DNA from: Marinobacter sp. AC-23
GTDB taxonomy: Bacteria > Pseudomonadota > Gammaproteobacteria > Pseudomonadales > Oleiphilaceae
Length of the DNA: 64,000 bases
Direction of reading: 5' to 3'
Assembly (NCBI RefSeq): GCF_001858325.1
Contig: NZ_MBPP01000014.1
Span: 1 to 64,000 of the forward strand
Of this stretch, positions 47,954 to 55,600 are shown one piece after another. How positions within the stretch are numbered: position 1 is the stretch's first letter; every line of letters starts with the position of its first letter. The notes beneath the pieces were generated by a model. It did no database searches and was not told the DNA's origin. It saw nothing but the letters and a program-made list of their open reading frames with translations. The position numbers were made by a program, and so were the translations under genes.

Positions 47954-49777
47954 ATGGAAGAGTGGGTCGGCTATAAATGGCATGAGTATATTACTCGCCA
48001 AGCTCTGGGAGAATTCCCCGAGCACGCCGTTTACCTGAAAGACGAAGCCCGCAGCCTGGGCATTATGTTCCGTGCATTTGGTGGCGACCCGGCACTCAGC
48101 CTGGTTACAGCAGAGCCCCGGCACTTTCGCGTGCGTCGCAAGTTTTTGCACAAGATCGCCGGAACCCATCGCAAATTCGAACTTGCCTGGCGGGATGAGC
48201 AAAACCTGCGCCTGCCGGAAAGAGTCGCTCGTTTCCCTTCCAAACAGCTGAACCGGGAGCTCTATACCTGGCTGGCAGCACTTGCGGCTTCCCCGGTTCC
48301 GCCCGATAGCGACTGGTTTACTGGCAACCAGACTCTTGTGCAGAATGTTCTCGGGCGCTGGCCAGGGCTGGAAAAGGTTTACCAGCGCCTGGTTAAGCAA
48401 GTTTTGCACTGGCGCCCGGAGCCTGAAAGCCTTTCGCCCGAAGAAGCCATCCGCGAACAGGCAATCCGGCAGGCTCTTGTTCATCCGGGCAGTGTTCGTA
48501 CCCTACCCGCTGCGGGCACCGATCCCTGGCCGGTTATTCTTTGGCTGTACCCCGCACTGGAGCAAGGAAAGACAAGCAAGCAGGCAACCGGCGACGATGA
48601 CACCCAATCCAGTCCCGGTGGCCTGACCAAAAAGAACAAACGCCGACAGGCCGAGCGAGTGGACGCCTTCGACCGCGATCAAGGGCTGATGATCTTTCGC
48701 TTGGAAAGCCTGTTTTCATGGACAGACTTCATCCCGGTTGACCGGGCGGGCGACGACACAGACGAAGAAGATGCCGAAGCAGTTGCGGATGACATGGATA
48801 TGATCTCCGTATCCAACGACCGCAAAGAGACCTCATCGGCCATCAAGTTTGATCTCGACTTGCCCTCAGAAGAGCACGACGACCTGCGCCTTGGCCCTGG
48901 CATTCACTTGCCCGAGTGGGACTGGCGCAGCCAAAGCTATCGCGATGCCTTCTGCTGCCTGCAGCCCATGTTGGCAAAGGACGCTGCGCCTGCGGAGCTA
49001 CCGGAAGCTCTACGCCGACCTGCAAAACGCCTGCAACGCCAGTTCAGTGCGCTGAAGCCGCTCAAGCAATGGCAAAGACGACAGCTGGATGGCGACGAAC
49101 TGGATCTCGACGCATGTCTGGAACGGGAGGTACAGAACCGCCGAGGCCAAGGCGCAATCGATCAGAAGCTATTCCGTCGCTGCCAACAGAGCCAGCGCGA
49201 CCTTGCGTGCCTGGTATTGGCGGATGTGTCGCTCTCAACCGAGACCTATATCAACAACCACCAGCGGGTCATAGACGTTGCTCGAGATGGCCTGCAACTC
49301 CTCAGCGAAGCCCTGCAGGCCAGCCGCGACCCCTTCGCGTTGTATGCGTTTTCATCCCGACGGCGCGACCACGTGCGGTTCCATCACCTGAAAGGCTTTG
49401 ATGAACCCTATACCAGCACCATTCGGGGTCGCATCCAGGCACTGGAACCGGGTTTCTATACTCGTATGGGCGCCGCCATTCGACAAGCCACCAAACTGCT
49501 GGAAGCGCGCCATGAGCACCAAAAGATCCTGTTGCTGCTTACCGACGGAAAGCCCAACGACCTGGACATCTACGAAGGCCGATATGGTGTGGAAGACACG
49601 CGCATGGCCGTGCAAGAAGCCCACAAAGCTGGTCTTACCCCGTTTTGCGTGACCATTGATGACGAGGCCAGCGAGTATCTGCCCTATGTATTTGGCAGCA
49701 ACAACTATGTGGTTATCCGCGACCCGGCACAGCTGCCATTACAGTTGCCCAAACTCTACCTGAACCTGACACAGTGA
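47954..49777 (+). CDS. norD: NorD, VWA-domain activation protein of NO reductase
   Basis: This is a 607-residue soluble protein starting MEEWVGYKWHEYITRQAL, with GAGGAAC upstream. The C-terminal von Willebrand A domain (about residues 410-600) has the metal site D-x-S-x-S in LADVSLSTETYI and the later T/D residues in LLLTDGKPNDLDIYEG. NorD acts with the MoxR-type ATPase NorQ to insert the non-heme iron of NorB. Here norQ lies about 2 kb away on the opposite strand rather than next to norCB. Confidence 0.93.
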   Translation: MEEWVGYKWHEYITRQALGEFPEHAVYLKDEARSLGIMFRAFGGDPALSLVTAEPRHFRVRRKFLHKIAGTHRKFELAWRDEQNLRLPERVARFPSKQLNRELYTWLAALAASPVPPDSDWFTGNQTLVQNVLGRWPGLEKVYQRLVKQVLHWRPEPESLSPEEAIREQAIRQALVHPGSVRTLPAAGTDPWPVILWLYPALEQGKTSKQATGDDDTQSSPGGLTKKNKRRQAERVDAFDRDQGLMIFRLESLFSWTDFIPVDRAGDDTDEEDAEAVADDMDMISVSNDRKETSSAIKFDLDLPSEEHDDLRLGPGIHLPEWDWRSQSYRDAFCCLQPMLAKDAAPAELPEALRRPAKRLQRQFSALKPLKQWQRRQLDGDELDLDACLEREVQNRRGQGAIDQKLFRRCQQSQRDLACLVLADVSLSTETYINNHQRVIDVARDGLQLLSEALQASRDPFALYAFSSRRRDHVRFHHLKGFDEPYTSTIRGRIQALEPGFYTRMGAAIRQATKLLEARHEHQKILLLLTDGKPNDLDIYEGRYGVEDTRMAVQEAHKAGLTPFCVTIDDEASEYLPYVFGSNNYVVIRDPAQLPLQLPKLYLNLTQ

Positions 49778-49778
49778 T

Positions 49779-50363
49779 ATGACCGACCTGACGCTCGAAA
49801 CAGAACCCCGTTCACATCAACTTCCCGGCGACATAGCCGTATGGATCTTCATTTTCGCCGAATTGGCGGTGTTCGGTATCATGCTTATCGGCTTTGCCGT
49901 GGCCCGCAGCCTGGACCCGGGCACGTTCCACGCCGGCCGCGAGGCCCTGCATCCCCTGATCGGGTTATTGAATACCGTTGCCCTGATTACCGCCAGCTAT
50001 CTGGTGGCAACCGCTGTTCACCAGTTCCGGCATCGCTGCCCAGGCGTGCAGTGGCGACTCTGGTTTGCGGTGGCCATTTCCTGTGTTTACACCGTTGGCA
50101 AACTCTGGGAATACGTAAACCTGTACAGCGAAGGCTATAACCTGGGTACCAGTACCTTCTTCATGTTCTATTTCTTTCTCACCTTCTTTCACTTCATGCA
50201 CGTGATTCTGGGGCAGGTCATCCTGATTGTCCTTGCTGTAAAAGTCCGCAACGGCGACTACGACGGCTCGGATATGAACGGTATGGAATCCGGGGCTTCT
50301 TATTGGCACATGGTGGATTTGGTGTGGCTGGTGCTGTTTCCGATAATTTACGTACTGGCCTAG
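49779..50363 (+). CDS. norE: NorE, cytochrome c oxidase subunit III-like membrane protein
   Basis: This 194-residue protein has five hydrophobic segments and heme-copper oxidase subunit III features (PGDIAVWIFIFAELAVFG; KLWEYVNLYSEGYNLG; FFHFMHVILGQ; YWHMVDLVWLVLFP). NorE supports NO reductase activity in several denitrifiers. It starts one base after the norD stop and is followed 12 bases later by a norF-like gene, so all three are cotranscribed. Confidence 0.92.
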   Translation: MTDLTLETEPRSHQLPGDIAVWIFIFAELAVFGIMLIGFAVARSLDPGTFHAGREALHPLIGLLNTVALITASYLVATAVHQFRHRCPGVQWRLWFAVAISCVYTVGKLWEYVNLYSEGYNLGTSTFFMFYFFLTFFHFMHVILGQVILIVLAVKVRNGDYDGSDMNGMESGASYWHMVDLVWLVLFPIIYVLA

Positions 50364-50375
50364 GGAGGGCTAGCG

Positions 50376-50615
50376 ATGCTAACGGTTTATTTTGTGTTAA
50401 TGATTTGCACGGCTCTGCCAGTTATTGCCCTTAAAGCCGGAATAGGCCCGGAGTTTCTGGCGTGGCTGGTTTTTGGAATGGTGATTGTGAAGGGCTTACT
50501 CTTGGTGGATCATTTTATGGAGATGAAGCATGCACCACGCGCATGGCGCTTACTTGCCCACACGTGGGCGCCGGTGGTGATCATTGCCGTTGCAGGGTTT
50601 CATACAATTACGTGA
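50376..50615 (+). CDS. norF: NorF-like small membrane protein
   Basis: This is a 79-residue protein with GGGAGGG upstream of its ATG. It has three short hydrophobic stretches and the VKGLLLVDHFMEMKHAP motif seen in cytochrome c oxidase subunit IV/NorF proteins. NorE and NorF form a usual pair. It ends the plus-strand nor operon. Confidence 0.85.
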   Translation: MLTVYFVLMICTALPVIALKAGIGPEFLAWLVFGMVIVKGLLLVDHFMEMKHAPRAWRLLAHTWAPVVIIAVAGFHTIT

Positions 50616-50636
50616 GGAGGGCTGGCTCCAATAGGC

Positions 50637-50659
50637 CCGCCCGGCACAAAACCGGGCGG
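50637..50659. terminator. Hairpin between norF and the convergent repeat-protein gene
   Basis: CCGCCCGG (50637-50644) pairs with CCGGGCGG (50652-50659) around a 7-base loop. No T-run follows on either strand, so termination, if any, would need help. It is the only candidate terminator for the nor operon. Confidence 0.45.
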
Positions 50660-50693
50660 CTGATAAGCTTGAAACGCCAGACATCTACCCGCC

Positions 50694-51017
50694 TTATGAC
50701 TTATCCATATCATCTTTCATCATAGTATCTTCTTTCATGTCGTCATCTTTCTTCATGTCGTCATGCATCATGTCATCATCTTTCTTCATGTCATTGTGCA
50801 TCATGCCGTCGTCTTTCTTCATGTCGTCATGCATCATGCCGTCATCTTTCTTCATGTCGTCATGTTTCATGCCATCATCTTTCATCATGCTATCTTTCTT
50901 CACGTCACCGTGATTCGTGTTGCCACTTTTGCCCATCTCGTCAGCATGAGCCAAGCCTACCCCCATCCCAGCAACAGTAATCGCAGTGGCAAAAAACATT
51001 CGAGTCAGCGTCTTCAT
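50694..51017 (-). CDS. Secreted Met/Lys/Asp repeat protein (MxKDx type)
   Basis: This 107-residue protein starts at MKTLTRMFFATAITVAGMGV (ATG at 51017, GGGAGAGG upstream) with a signal peptide cleaved after LAHA near residue 26. The mature part is made almost wholly of M-K-K-D-D, M-M-H-D-D and M-K-x-D-D units in about 11-residue steps. It is rich in Met, His and Asp and has no hydrophobic core. It matches the pentapeptide MxKDx repeat type, for which metal binding is suspected. Placed between norF and norQ, a periplasmic copper or iron buffer is possible (inference). It is probably intrinsically disordered. Confidence 0.8.
   Translation of the reverse strand: MKTLTRMFFATAITVAGMGVGLAHADEMGKSGNTNHGDVKKDSMMKDDGMKHDDMKKDDGMMHDDMKKDDGMMHNDMKKDDDMMHDDMKKDDDMKEDTMMKDDMDKS
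50700..50890 (-). repeat. Tandem DNA repeats coding the Met/Asp units
   Basis: Imperfect direct repeats of about 33 bases, with shared words such as TTTCTTCATGTCGTCAT, fill this stretch and encode the MKKDD/MMHDD units. Such arrays are prone to copy-number change by slippage. They are too similar and lack spacers, so this is not a CRISPR. Confidence 0.8.
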
Positions 51018-51189
51018 AAACCTCTCCCGGTACTTTTTTATTGGCCTGAGGCATCTGCCCCAGGCTCTGAAACCCATCATGAACGCACAGGCTCACGGAG
51101 GCTTAACGCACCGTTAAAGAATTTATCGCGAAAAGGTCACGAAACGATCACAGAAATTGCAGGGTATTCAGCGGAACAAACAGGCTGAG

Positions 51190-51564
51190 TCAGAGCCACT
51201 TGGCGGGGAAGTAAGGCATCTTTTCAGACATAGCCTGAGCCAGAGAAACCATTCCCCATAAAACAAACCCCGTATGCAGCGCAATGGCCCAGACCAGGGC
51301 AAACGTCCAGAAATGCCCCATGTCCCCGAAGAATACCCAGCCAATGGCAACACCTGAGCTGATCAGGGTAAAACCAATTAGCGACATAATCATGGCAGCA
51401 TGGGCGTGGGCCCTGCGCAGTTCGTTTGCGCCTGAACTACTGAAAAACAACCATAGCAATACCGCAAAACCGATAACCGGCATCGCCAGCAAGTTCAACA
51501 AATACCAAATAACCGGAATAACCGCCCCGCTAGCGGGGGTCTTCCGGGCGCCCGAATACTGCAT
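51190..51564 (-). CDS. Four-helix membrane protein coupled to norQ
   Basis: This is a 124-residue protein with an excellent ribosome-binding site (GGAGGTGG) before the ATG at 51564, which lies inside the end of norQ (35-base overlap). Four hydrophobic helices are visible (about residues 15-43, 55-77, 82-102, 103-118), with histidines in RRAHAHAAMIM and LHTGFVLWG that could bind heme. I do not recognise a family. Coupled translation with norQ suggests a role in NO reductase assembly or NO handling; this is inference from context only. Confidence 0.75.
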   Translation of the reverse strand: MQYSGARKTPASGAVIPVIWYLLNLLAMPVIGFAVLLWLFFSSSGANELRRAHAHAAMIMSLIGFTLISSGVAIGWVFFGDMGHFWTFALVWAIALHTGFVLWGMVSLAQAMSEKMPYFPAKWL

Positions 51565-52318
51565 ATACCACCTCCATGAGTGAACTGACTGTTGCTTCGT
51601 CGTCTGACAACGGCTCGATCATGCCCGCGCGACAAGCAACCGCCATTGGCAAGCCAGAACGAATTAACAAAGCCGTGTGTATCAGTAGCCGCGTTGATGC
51701 CGCTTCTTCCAAATCATGGTCTTTCAAGTTGCGCAAGGCAGTCGCAAGGCTTACGAGCTGTTGCGCAAGATCGCGATCGCATCCGGATTCTTCCACCACA
51801 ATGGTTTGTTCCGCCTCTTCAGAGGGGTAATCAAACCGCAGCGATACGAAGCGTTGGCGTGTGCTCGGTTTCATGCCTTTCAGTAAGCTTTGGTAGCCCG
51901 GGTTATAGGAGACAACCAACATAAAACCTGGCGCGGCGGTCAGCAGTTCGCCCGTGCGCTCTATGGGCAGCTCTCGCCTGTCGTCCGCCAGCGGGTGCAA
52001 CACAACGGTAGTGTCTTTACGCGCCTCCACCACTTCGTCCAGGTAGCAAATACCGCCTTCACGAACGGCGCGGGTTAACGGGCCATCCTGCCAGTAAGTG
52101 CCTTCCGGCCCAATCAAGTGTCGCCCTACAAGGTCGGCGGCGGTTAGATCATCGTGGCAGGCCACGGTGTAAATCGGCCGGTTCAGCTGTTCCGCCATAT
52201 AACGGACAAACCGGGTTTTTCCGCAGCCTGTAGGGCCTTTGATCAGAACCGGCAGGCCGTTGTCGGCTGCGGCCTGGAAGAGTTCAATTTCATTACCAAC
52301 TGGCTGGTAAAACGTCAT
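51530..52318 (-). CDS. norQ: NorQ, MoxR-type AAA+ ATPase
   Basis: This is a 262-residue ATPase with Walker A GPTGCGKTRFVRY (residues about 28-40), Walker B ICYLDEVVEARKD and an arginine-finger region (STRQRFVSLRFDYP). It works with the VWA protein NorD to load iron into NorB. It is transcribed away from the second Crp/Fnr gene and overlaps the membrane-protein gene downstream. Length is normal. Confidence 0.94.
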   Translation of the reverse strand: MTFYQPVGNEIELFQAAADNGLPVLIKGPTGCGKTRFVRYMAEQLNRPIYTVACHDDLTAADLVGRHLIGPEGTYWQDGPLTRAVREGGICYLDEVVEARKDTTVVLHPLADDRRELPIERTGELLTAAPGFMLVVSYNPGYQSLLKGMKPSTRQRFVSLRFDYPSEEAEQTIVVEESGCDRDLAQQLVSLATALRNLKDHDLEEAASTRLLIHTALLIRSGLPMAVACRAGMIEPLSDDEATVSSLMEVVYAVFGRPEDPR

Positions 52319-52350
52319 TCGCTGAGATCCTCGATCTGCACATGCTGGAC

Positions 52351-52368
52351 AGCATTAAAATACATACT
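52351..52368 (-). promoter_or_regulatory. Possible NsrR half-site upstream of norQ
   Basis: On the minus strand ATGTATTTTAATGCTG contains one perfect NsrR half (ATGTATTT) followed by a poor second half. The same ATGTATTTTA word occurs in the stronger operator at 1100-1122. It lies about 40 bases upstream of the norQ start. Confidence 0.35.
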
Positions 52369-52459
52369 ATATATTGGTTAAAAATGCAGGCCTTCACAAG
52401 AACCCTTTGGGCATACTCATCATTTGGTAGATGCCCCACTAAACTAGTGAAACCCCCTA

Positions 52460-52473
52460 ATGATTTAAGTCAT
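52460..52473. promoter_or_regulatory. Possible ANR/DNR box between norQ and the Crp/Fnr gene
   Basis: ATGATTTAAGTCAT is an exact palindrome whose inner TGAT-N4-GTCA fits the box core while the outer bases do not. Read rightward, TACCAT (52493-52498) could be a -10 at class-II spacing for the regulator at 52532. Confidence 0.5.
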
Positions 52474-52531
52474 CTCAGCGAGTATTTTCTGTTACCATTA
52501 CCAACACATTGTTCTTAACAGCATAAACGCC

Positions 52532-53233
52532 ATGACCCGCACCTTCACACCCAACGTGTCCTCCTCTCCCTGCATGCTGGGAGACGAAAACCCGGACATA
52601 ATCCAGCAAGATTCAGCGCCACAGTCAGTGGCACTGATCAATGGGCTAAGCCGCGTATTCGGCATAAGGCTGAACGACAAGCAGGACACCCCTGACACCC
52701 GGTTTTTAAACGACCTCACGCGACTGTTTCGCCAGCAAAGAGTCGATGTTGAAACTCAGATGGAAAAGCACGACACCCCCTGGGCCAACGTTTACCTGAT
52801 TCAGTACGGCATTATGCGCCTGTTTCGGGAAGCACCCAGCGGTAAGGTTGCGGTGCATCACTTCTTTACGGAAGGCGATATGGTCTGGCCGGTTTTTGGC
52901 CGCAGCCGCACGGTACGCAATACACTTTGTCTCACCACCGTCACACCCGCCACCGTTTGGGTTGCTGATTTTGCTGCGTTCCGAGCTGCCATTCAATCCC
53001 ATGGCGAAGGCCTCTGGCCCCAGTTTGCAATGGCCCTGACCGAAGAGCTGGCGGAGCTGACCAGCATGCGGGAATTCCGCAAGCACACCATGTCGGCAAA
53101 AGAGCGTTATCAGCTGCTGCTTGAAGAGTACCCAGAACTGGTAAAGCGTGTGCCGGATAACCAGCTTGCCTCATGGCTGGGCGTAGTACCTGCAACATTC
53201 TCTCGGCTCAAAACCGGGGCGATAAAGTACTGA
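52532..53233 (+). CDS. Second Crp/Fnr-family regulator
   Basis: This is a 233-residue protein with a cyclic-nucleotide-fold domain (about residues 60-160: YLIQYGIMRLFREAPSGKVAVHHFF) and a C-terminal helix-turn-helix (VPDNQLASWLGVVPATFSRL). It has no cysteine cluster for an Fe-S centre. Its recognition helix (VVPATFSRLK) differs from the DNR-type protein encoded at 14275, so it likely has a different target set. It is divergent from norQ with a shared 213-base control region, suggesting it regulates the norQ side or responds to NO or related signals. Confidence 0.82.
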   Translation: MTRTFTPNVSSSPCMLGDENPDIIQQDSAPQSVALINGLSRVFGIRLNDKQDTPDTRFLNDLTRLFRQQRVDVETQMEKHDTPWANVYLIQYGIMRLFREAPSGKVAVHHFFTEGDMVWPVFGRSRTVRNTLCLTTVTPATVWVADFAAFRAAIQSHGEGLWPQFAMALTEELAELTSMREFRKHTMSAKERYQLLLEEYPELVKRVPDNQLASWLGVVPATFSRLKTGAIKY

Positions 53234-53300
53234 CGAGCAGATCACACAATCGCCACCTCCAGTTATTGCGTACAGGTGTACGCTGAAGTACCGTGTTGCG

Positions 53301-53990
53301 ATGATAAACATGGACTCTTCCCCAATGACCACATCGCAACCGCCCTCCCAGCCTGCTCACCAGCGAATAGAGGAATGGCTGAATAGCGCCACCCACGGCA
53401 TAGGCGCATTACTTAGCGTAATCGGCACCATCGCTCTGATCGTTGGCGCCACACAGTTGCAAGACCCCTGGAAAATCATCAGTTTTAGCATATTTGGCGC
53501 CTCTCTGATCCTGCTGTACATGGCTTCTGCTCTGTATCACAGCGCACGTCGGCCCGGACTGAAAAAAGCCTTCAAAACCCTGGATCACTGCGCCATTTTT
53601 CTGCTGATTGCGGGCACCTACACACCATTCCTGTTGGTGAATATGCGCGGGACCGTTGGCTGGACACTGTTTGCCATAATCTGGTCACTGGCCATTACCG
53701 GCGTGGTGCTGAAGGTCATCTTTGCCAATCGTTTCAAGCTGGCACGGGTGGGGATCTACATCGCCATGGGCTGGCTGATTGCGTTTGCCTCCTCAGACCT
53801 GGCGGCCAATCTAAGTGAAACCGCGCTGACCCTCACGGTTGCGGGGGGCATCGTTTACACCGTAGGCGTTGCCTTTTACCTGGCCGACCGGATTCCCTAT
53901 ACACACGCTATCTGGCACCTGTTCGTAATCGGCGGCAGTGCCTGTCACTTCAGTGCTATTTACTTTGGTGTGCTGCCTTACGTTGCATGA
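53301..53990 (+). CDS. Hemolysin III / PAQR-family membrane protein (YqfA type)
   Basis: This 229-residue protein has seven predicted membrane helices. The family motifs are EEWLNSATHGIGALLSVIG near residue 25, SALYHSARRPGLKKAFKTLDH with the conserved His, and the C-terminal HAIWHLFVIGGSACHF. PAQR proteins often coordinate zinc; despite the name, a hemolytic role is unproven. An in-frame ATG nine bases downstream is an alternative start. There is no clear link to its neighbours. Confidence 0.88.
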   Translation: MINMDSSPMTTSQPPSQPAHQRIEEWLNSATHGIGALLSVIGTIALIVGATQLQDPWKIISFSIFGASLILLYMASALYHSARRPGLKKAFKTLDHCAIFLLIAGTYTPFLLVNMRGTVGWTLFAIIWSLAITGVVLKVIFANRFKLARVGIYIAMGWLIAFASSDLAANLSETALTLTVAGGIVYTVGVAFYLADRIPYTHAIWHLFVIGGSACHFSAIYFGVLPYVA

Positions 53991-54128
53991 ATGCAGACGG
54001 TTATGCCTATTTTACAGTAAAGAGCATCTGGCAAACTTCACAAAGATCGCCTGCGAAGCAGGCAAGCGCAGAAACTGCTCTCCGGCAGTCTCGCGCTTGC
54101 GCAAAGCTGAATTCAGCCCACTGGCGCC

Positions 54129-55279
54129 CTATCGTCCGTAGCTGTCCACATTAACTTTAGAGTACACCTCGTCCCAATAAACCTGCGTAAGCTCTTCGCT
54201 GCTGTCCACATCTTTCACCAGATCGACCCACTTAATCAGCAGCGAGCGAAATGACTCAACCAGCTGCGCAGGAGATTCAAGCCCGTGAGTATCAGCATAC
54301 TTGGCAGCGATAGCTTCAAGGTCCTGCTCGATAAACTCCTGAGTCACTTTGACCAGCGCAGCGTCAGGCTTGTGAATTTTAATTCCTTTCTCTTCAGCTG
54401 TTTCCATATTCGTTGCCGCTATCTCAGCGTAGCCCCAACTTAGAGCGCTGGCTTGCGCAGCAGAAGCGTGGAGCATAGTCCGGCGCTCACTGGCTGTCAG
54501 GCTTTTCCAAACGTCCGAATTAATATTGTTGGCAACACCTGAAAAGACTCCACCAGGCATGTTGGGTGTCATGTCAGAAGTAACTTCCATCAACTTGACG
54601 ATGGTTAGCTCAGGCGCAGAATGCACGCTGCAATCAACAACACCCTGGCTTAGAGCTTCGTATGTTTCGTGCTGAGGAATAGATACGGCGGTTGCACCAA
54701 CTGCATTGGCCCACCGCGCCCATTGGGCACCGCCAATGCGCAGGCGCTTACCTTTGATCTCTTCCAGCGTCCTTACCGGCGTGTTGCAAATCAGGAAGTA
54801 TGACGAGGTTCCCCCGCCTCCCAGAAATAGTTGATTCTGCTGTTTGTATTCCTCTACACAGCTTGGGCAATTAAAGAAAACATACTCAGCCATAGCACCG
54901 GCAAAGGCCAGACCTACCTTCTCCGTAGGTGCGTCGGTCATTTCAATGAGCATTGTAAGTTCAGTGGCGAGATTGGTGCTCGGAAACTCCGACGGAAAGT
55001 ATGGCGTCAGAACCAGCCACTGTCGGCCATACCGTCCCGAATACCTGGCGGAGTTTCGCTGAAGCTGAGTAGCGACTGAGCATACACTTTTGCAGTCAGA
55101 TCTCCGCCGGAATGTTCTTCGATATCTTTTGCAAATACCTCCGCAGCTTTCGCACCTATGGAACCAGACGCATAGCCGGTTGCATAACTCAGCTGCCGTG
55201 CTTCAGCCATGCTGGTCATAGCTACACTTGCCAGAATTGCGGGAAGCAATCCACGTCTAACGAAATTTGGACAGTTCAT
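54129..55279 (-). CDS. TRAP transporter periplasmic binding protein (DctP family), frameshifted
   Basis: The start is at 55279 (MNCPNFVRRGLLPAILASVA, GGAG upstream), with a signal peptide to about residue 27. The first frame stops at 55007 after DGMADSGWF; the protein continues in another frame (LTPYFPSEFPSTNLATEL) into the frame starting MLIEMTDAP, so one base is missing near 55010. Corrected length is 383 residues. DctP features include the conserved Arg region GKRLRIGGAQWARWANAVGA. It supplies a carboxylate to the DctQM-type permease encoded at 60675-62536, separated from it by the synthetase and regulator genes. Confidence 0.88.
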
Positions 55280-55394
55280 TATTATTCTCCTGTATGCATT
55301 CAGTATTTTTATAATCGATTGCAGAAGTTCGCCAAGACAGAACATCGGGTGTTCTCACCAGCAATATCATGTTGGAAGCAAACCAAGCTCTTCG

Positions 55395-55414
55395 ACATCG
55401 TCGGAAGCGACGAA
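55395..55414 (-). promoter_or_regulatory. Operator copy 1, facing dctP
   Basis: Read on the minus strand, the site is TTCGTCG-CTTCC-GACGATGT, identical to copies 2 and 3 outside the spacer. It lies 116 bases upstream of the dctP start and is oriented toward it. The surrounding 321-base gap (55280-55600) holds no gene and carries both divergent promoters. Confidence 0.75.
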
Positions 55415-55486
55415 TCTTTCATTGGGCACACCCATTTGGCGTCAACCGGAGGCTCTTGCTTAACTACCGGGGAGCGGGCTGCATTT

Positions 55487-55506
55487 TTCGTCGTTTCAGA
55501 CGATGT
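55487..55506 (+). promoter_or_regulatory. Operator copy 2, facing the acetoacetyl-CoA synthetase gene
   Basis: TTCGTCG-TTTCA-GACGATGT on the plus strand. It ends 94 bases before the synthetase start and points at it. It is likely bound by the MalT-like LuxR regulator encoded at 57644-60392. Confidence 0.75.
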
Positions 55507-55600
55507 CTGTTGCCCGGCCATCGAATCATTATGAATAAGGGTTCCGAGGGGCGAGCTGCACGTACCTCCCCATCAACAACAATATGTTAGAGGTTTTATA

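Noticed and set aside
50700..50890. Regular repeats that could suggest a CRISPR array
   Set aside because: The units are contiguous, in frame and code for a Met/Asp repeat protein; there are no unique spacers and no cas genes.
54049..54063. GCCTGC-GAA-GCAGGC hairpin between the hemolysin-III and dctP genes as a terminator
   Set aside because: The stem is only six base pairs and no T-run follows on either strand.
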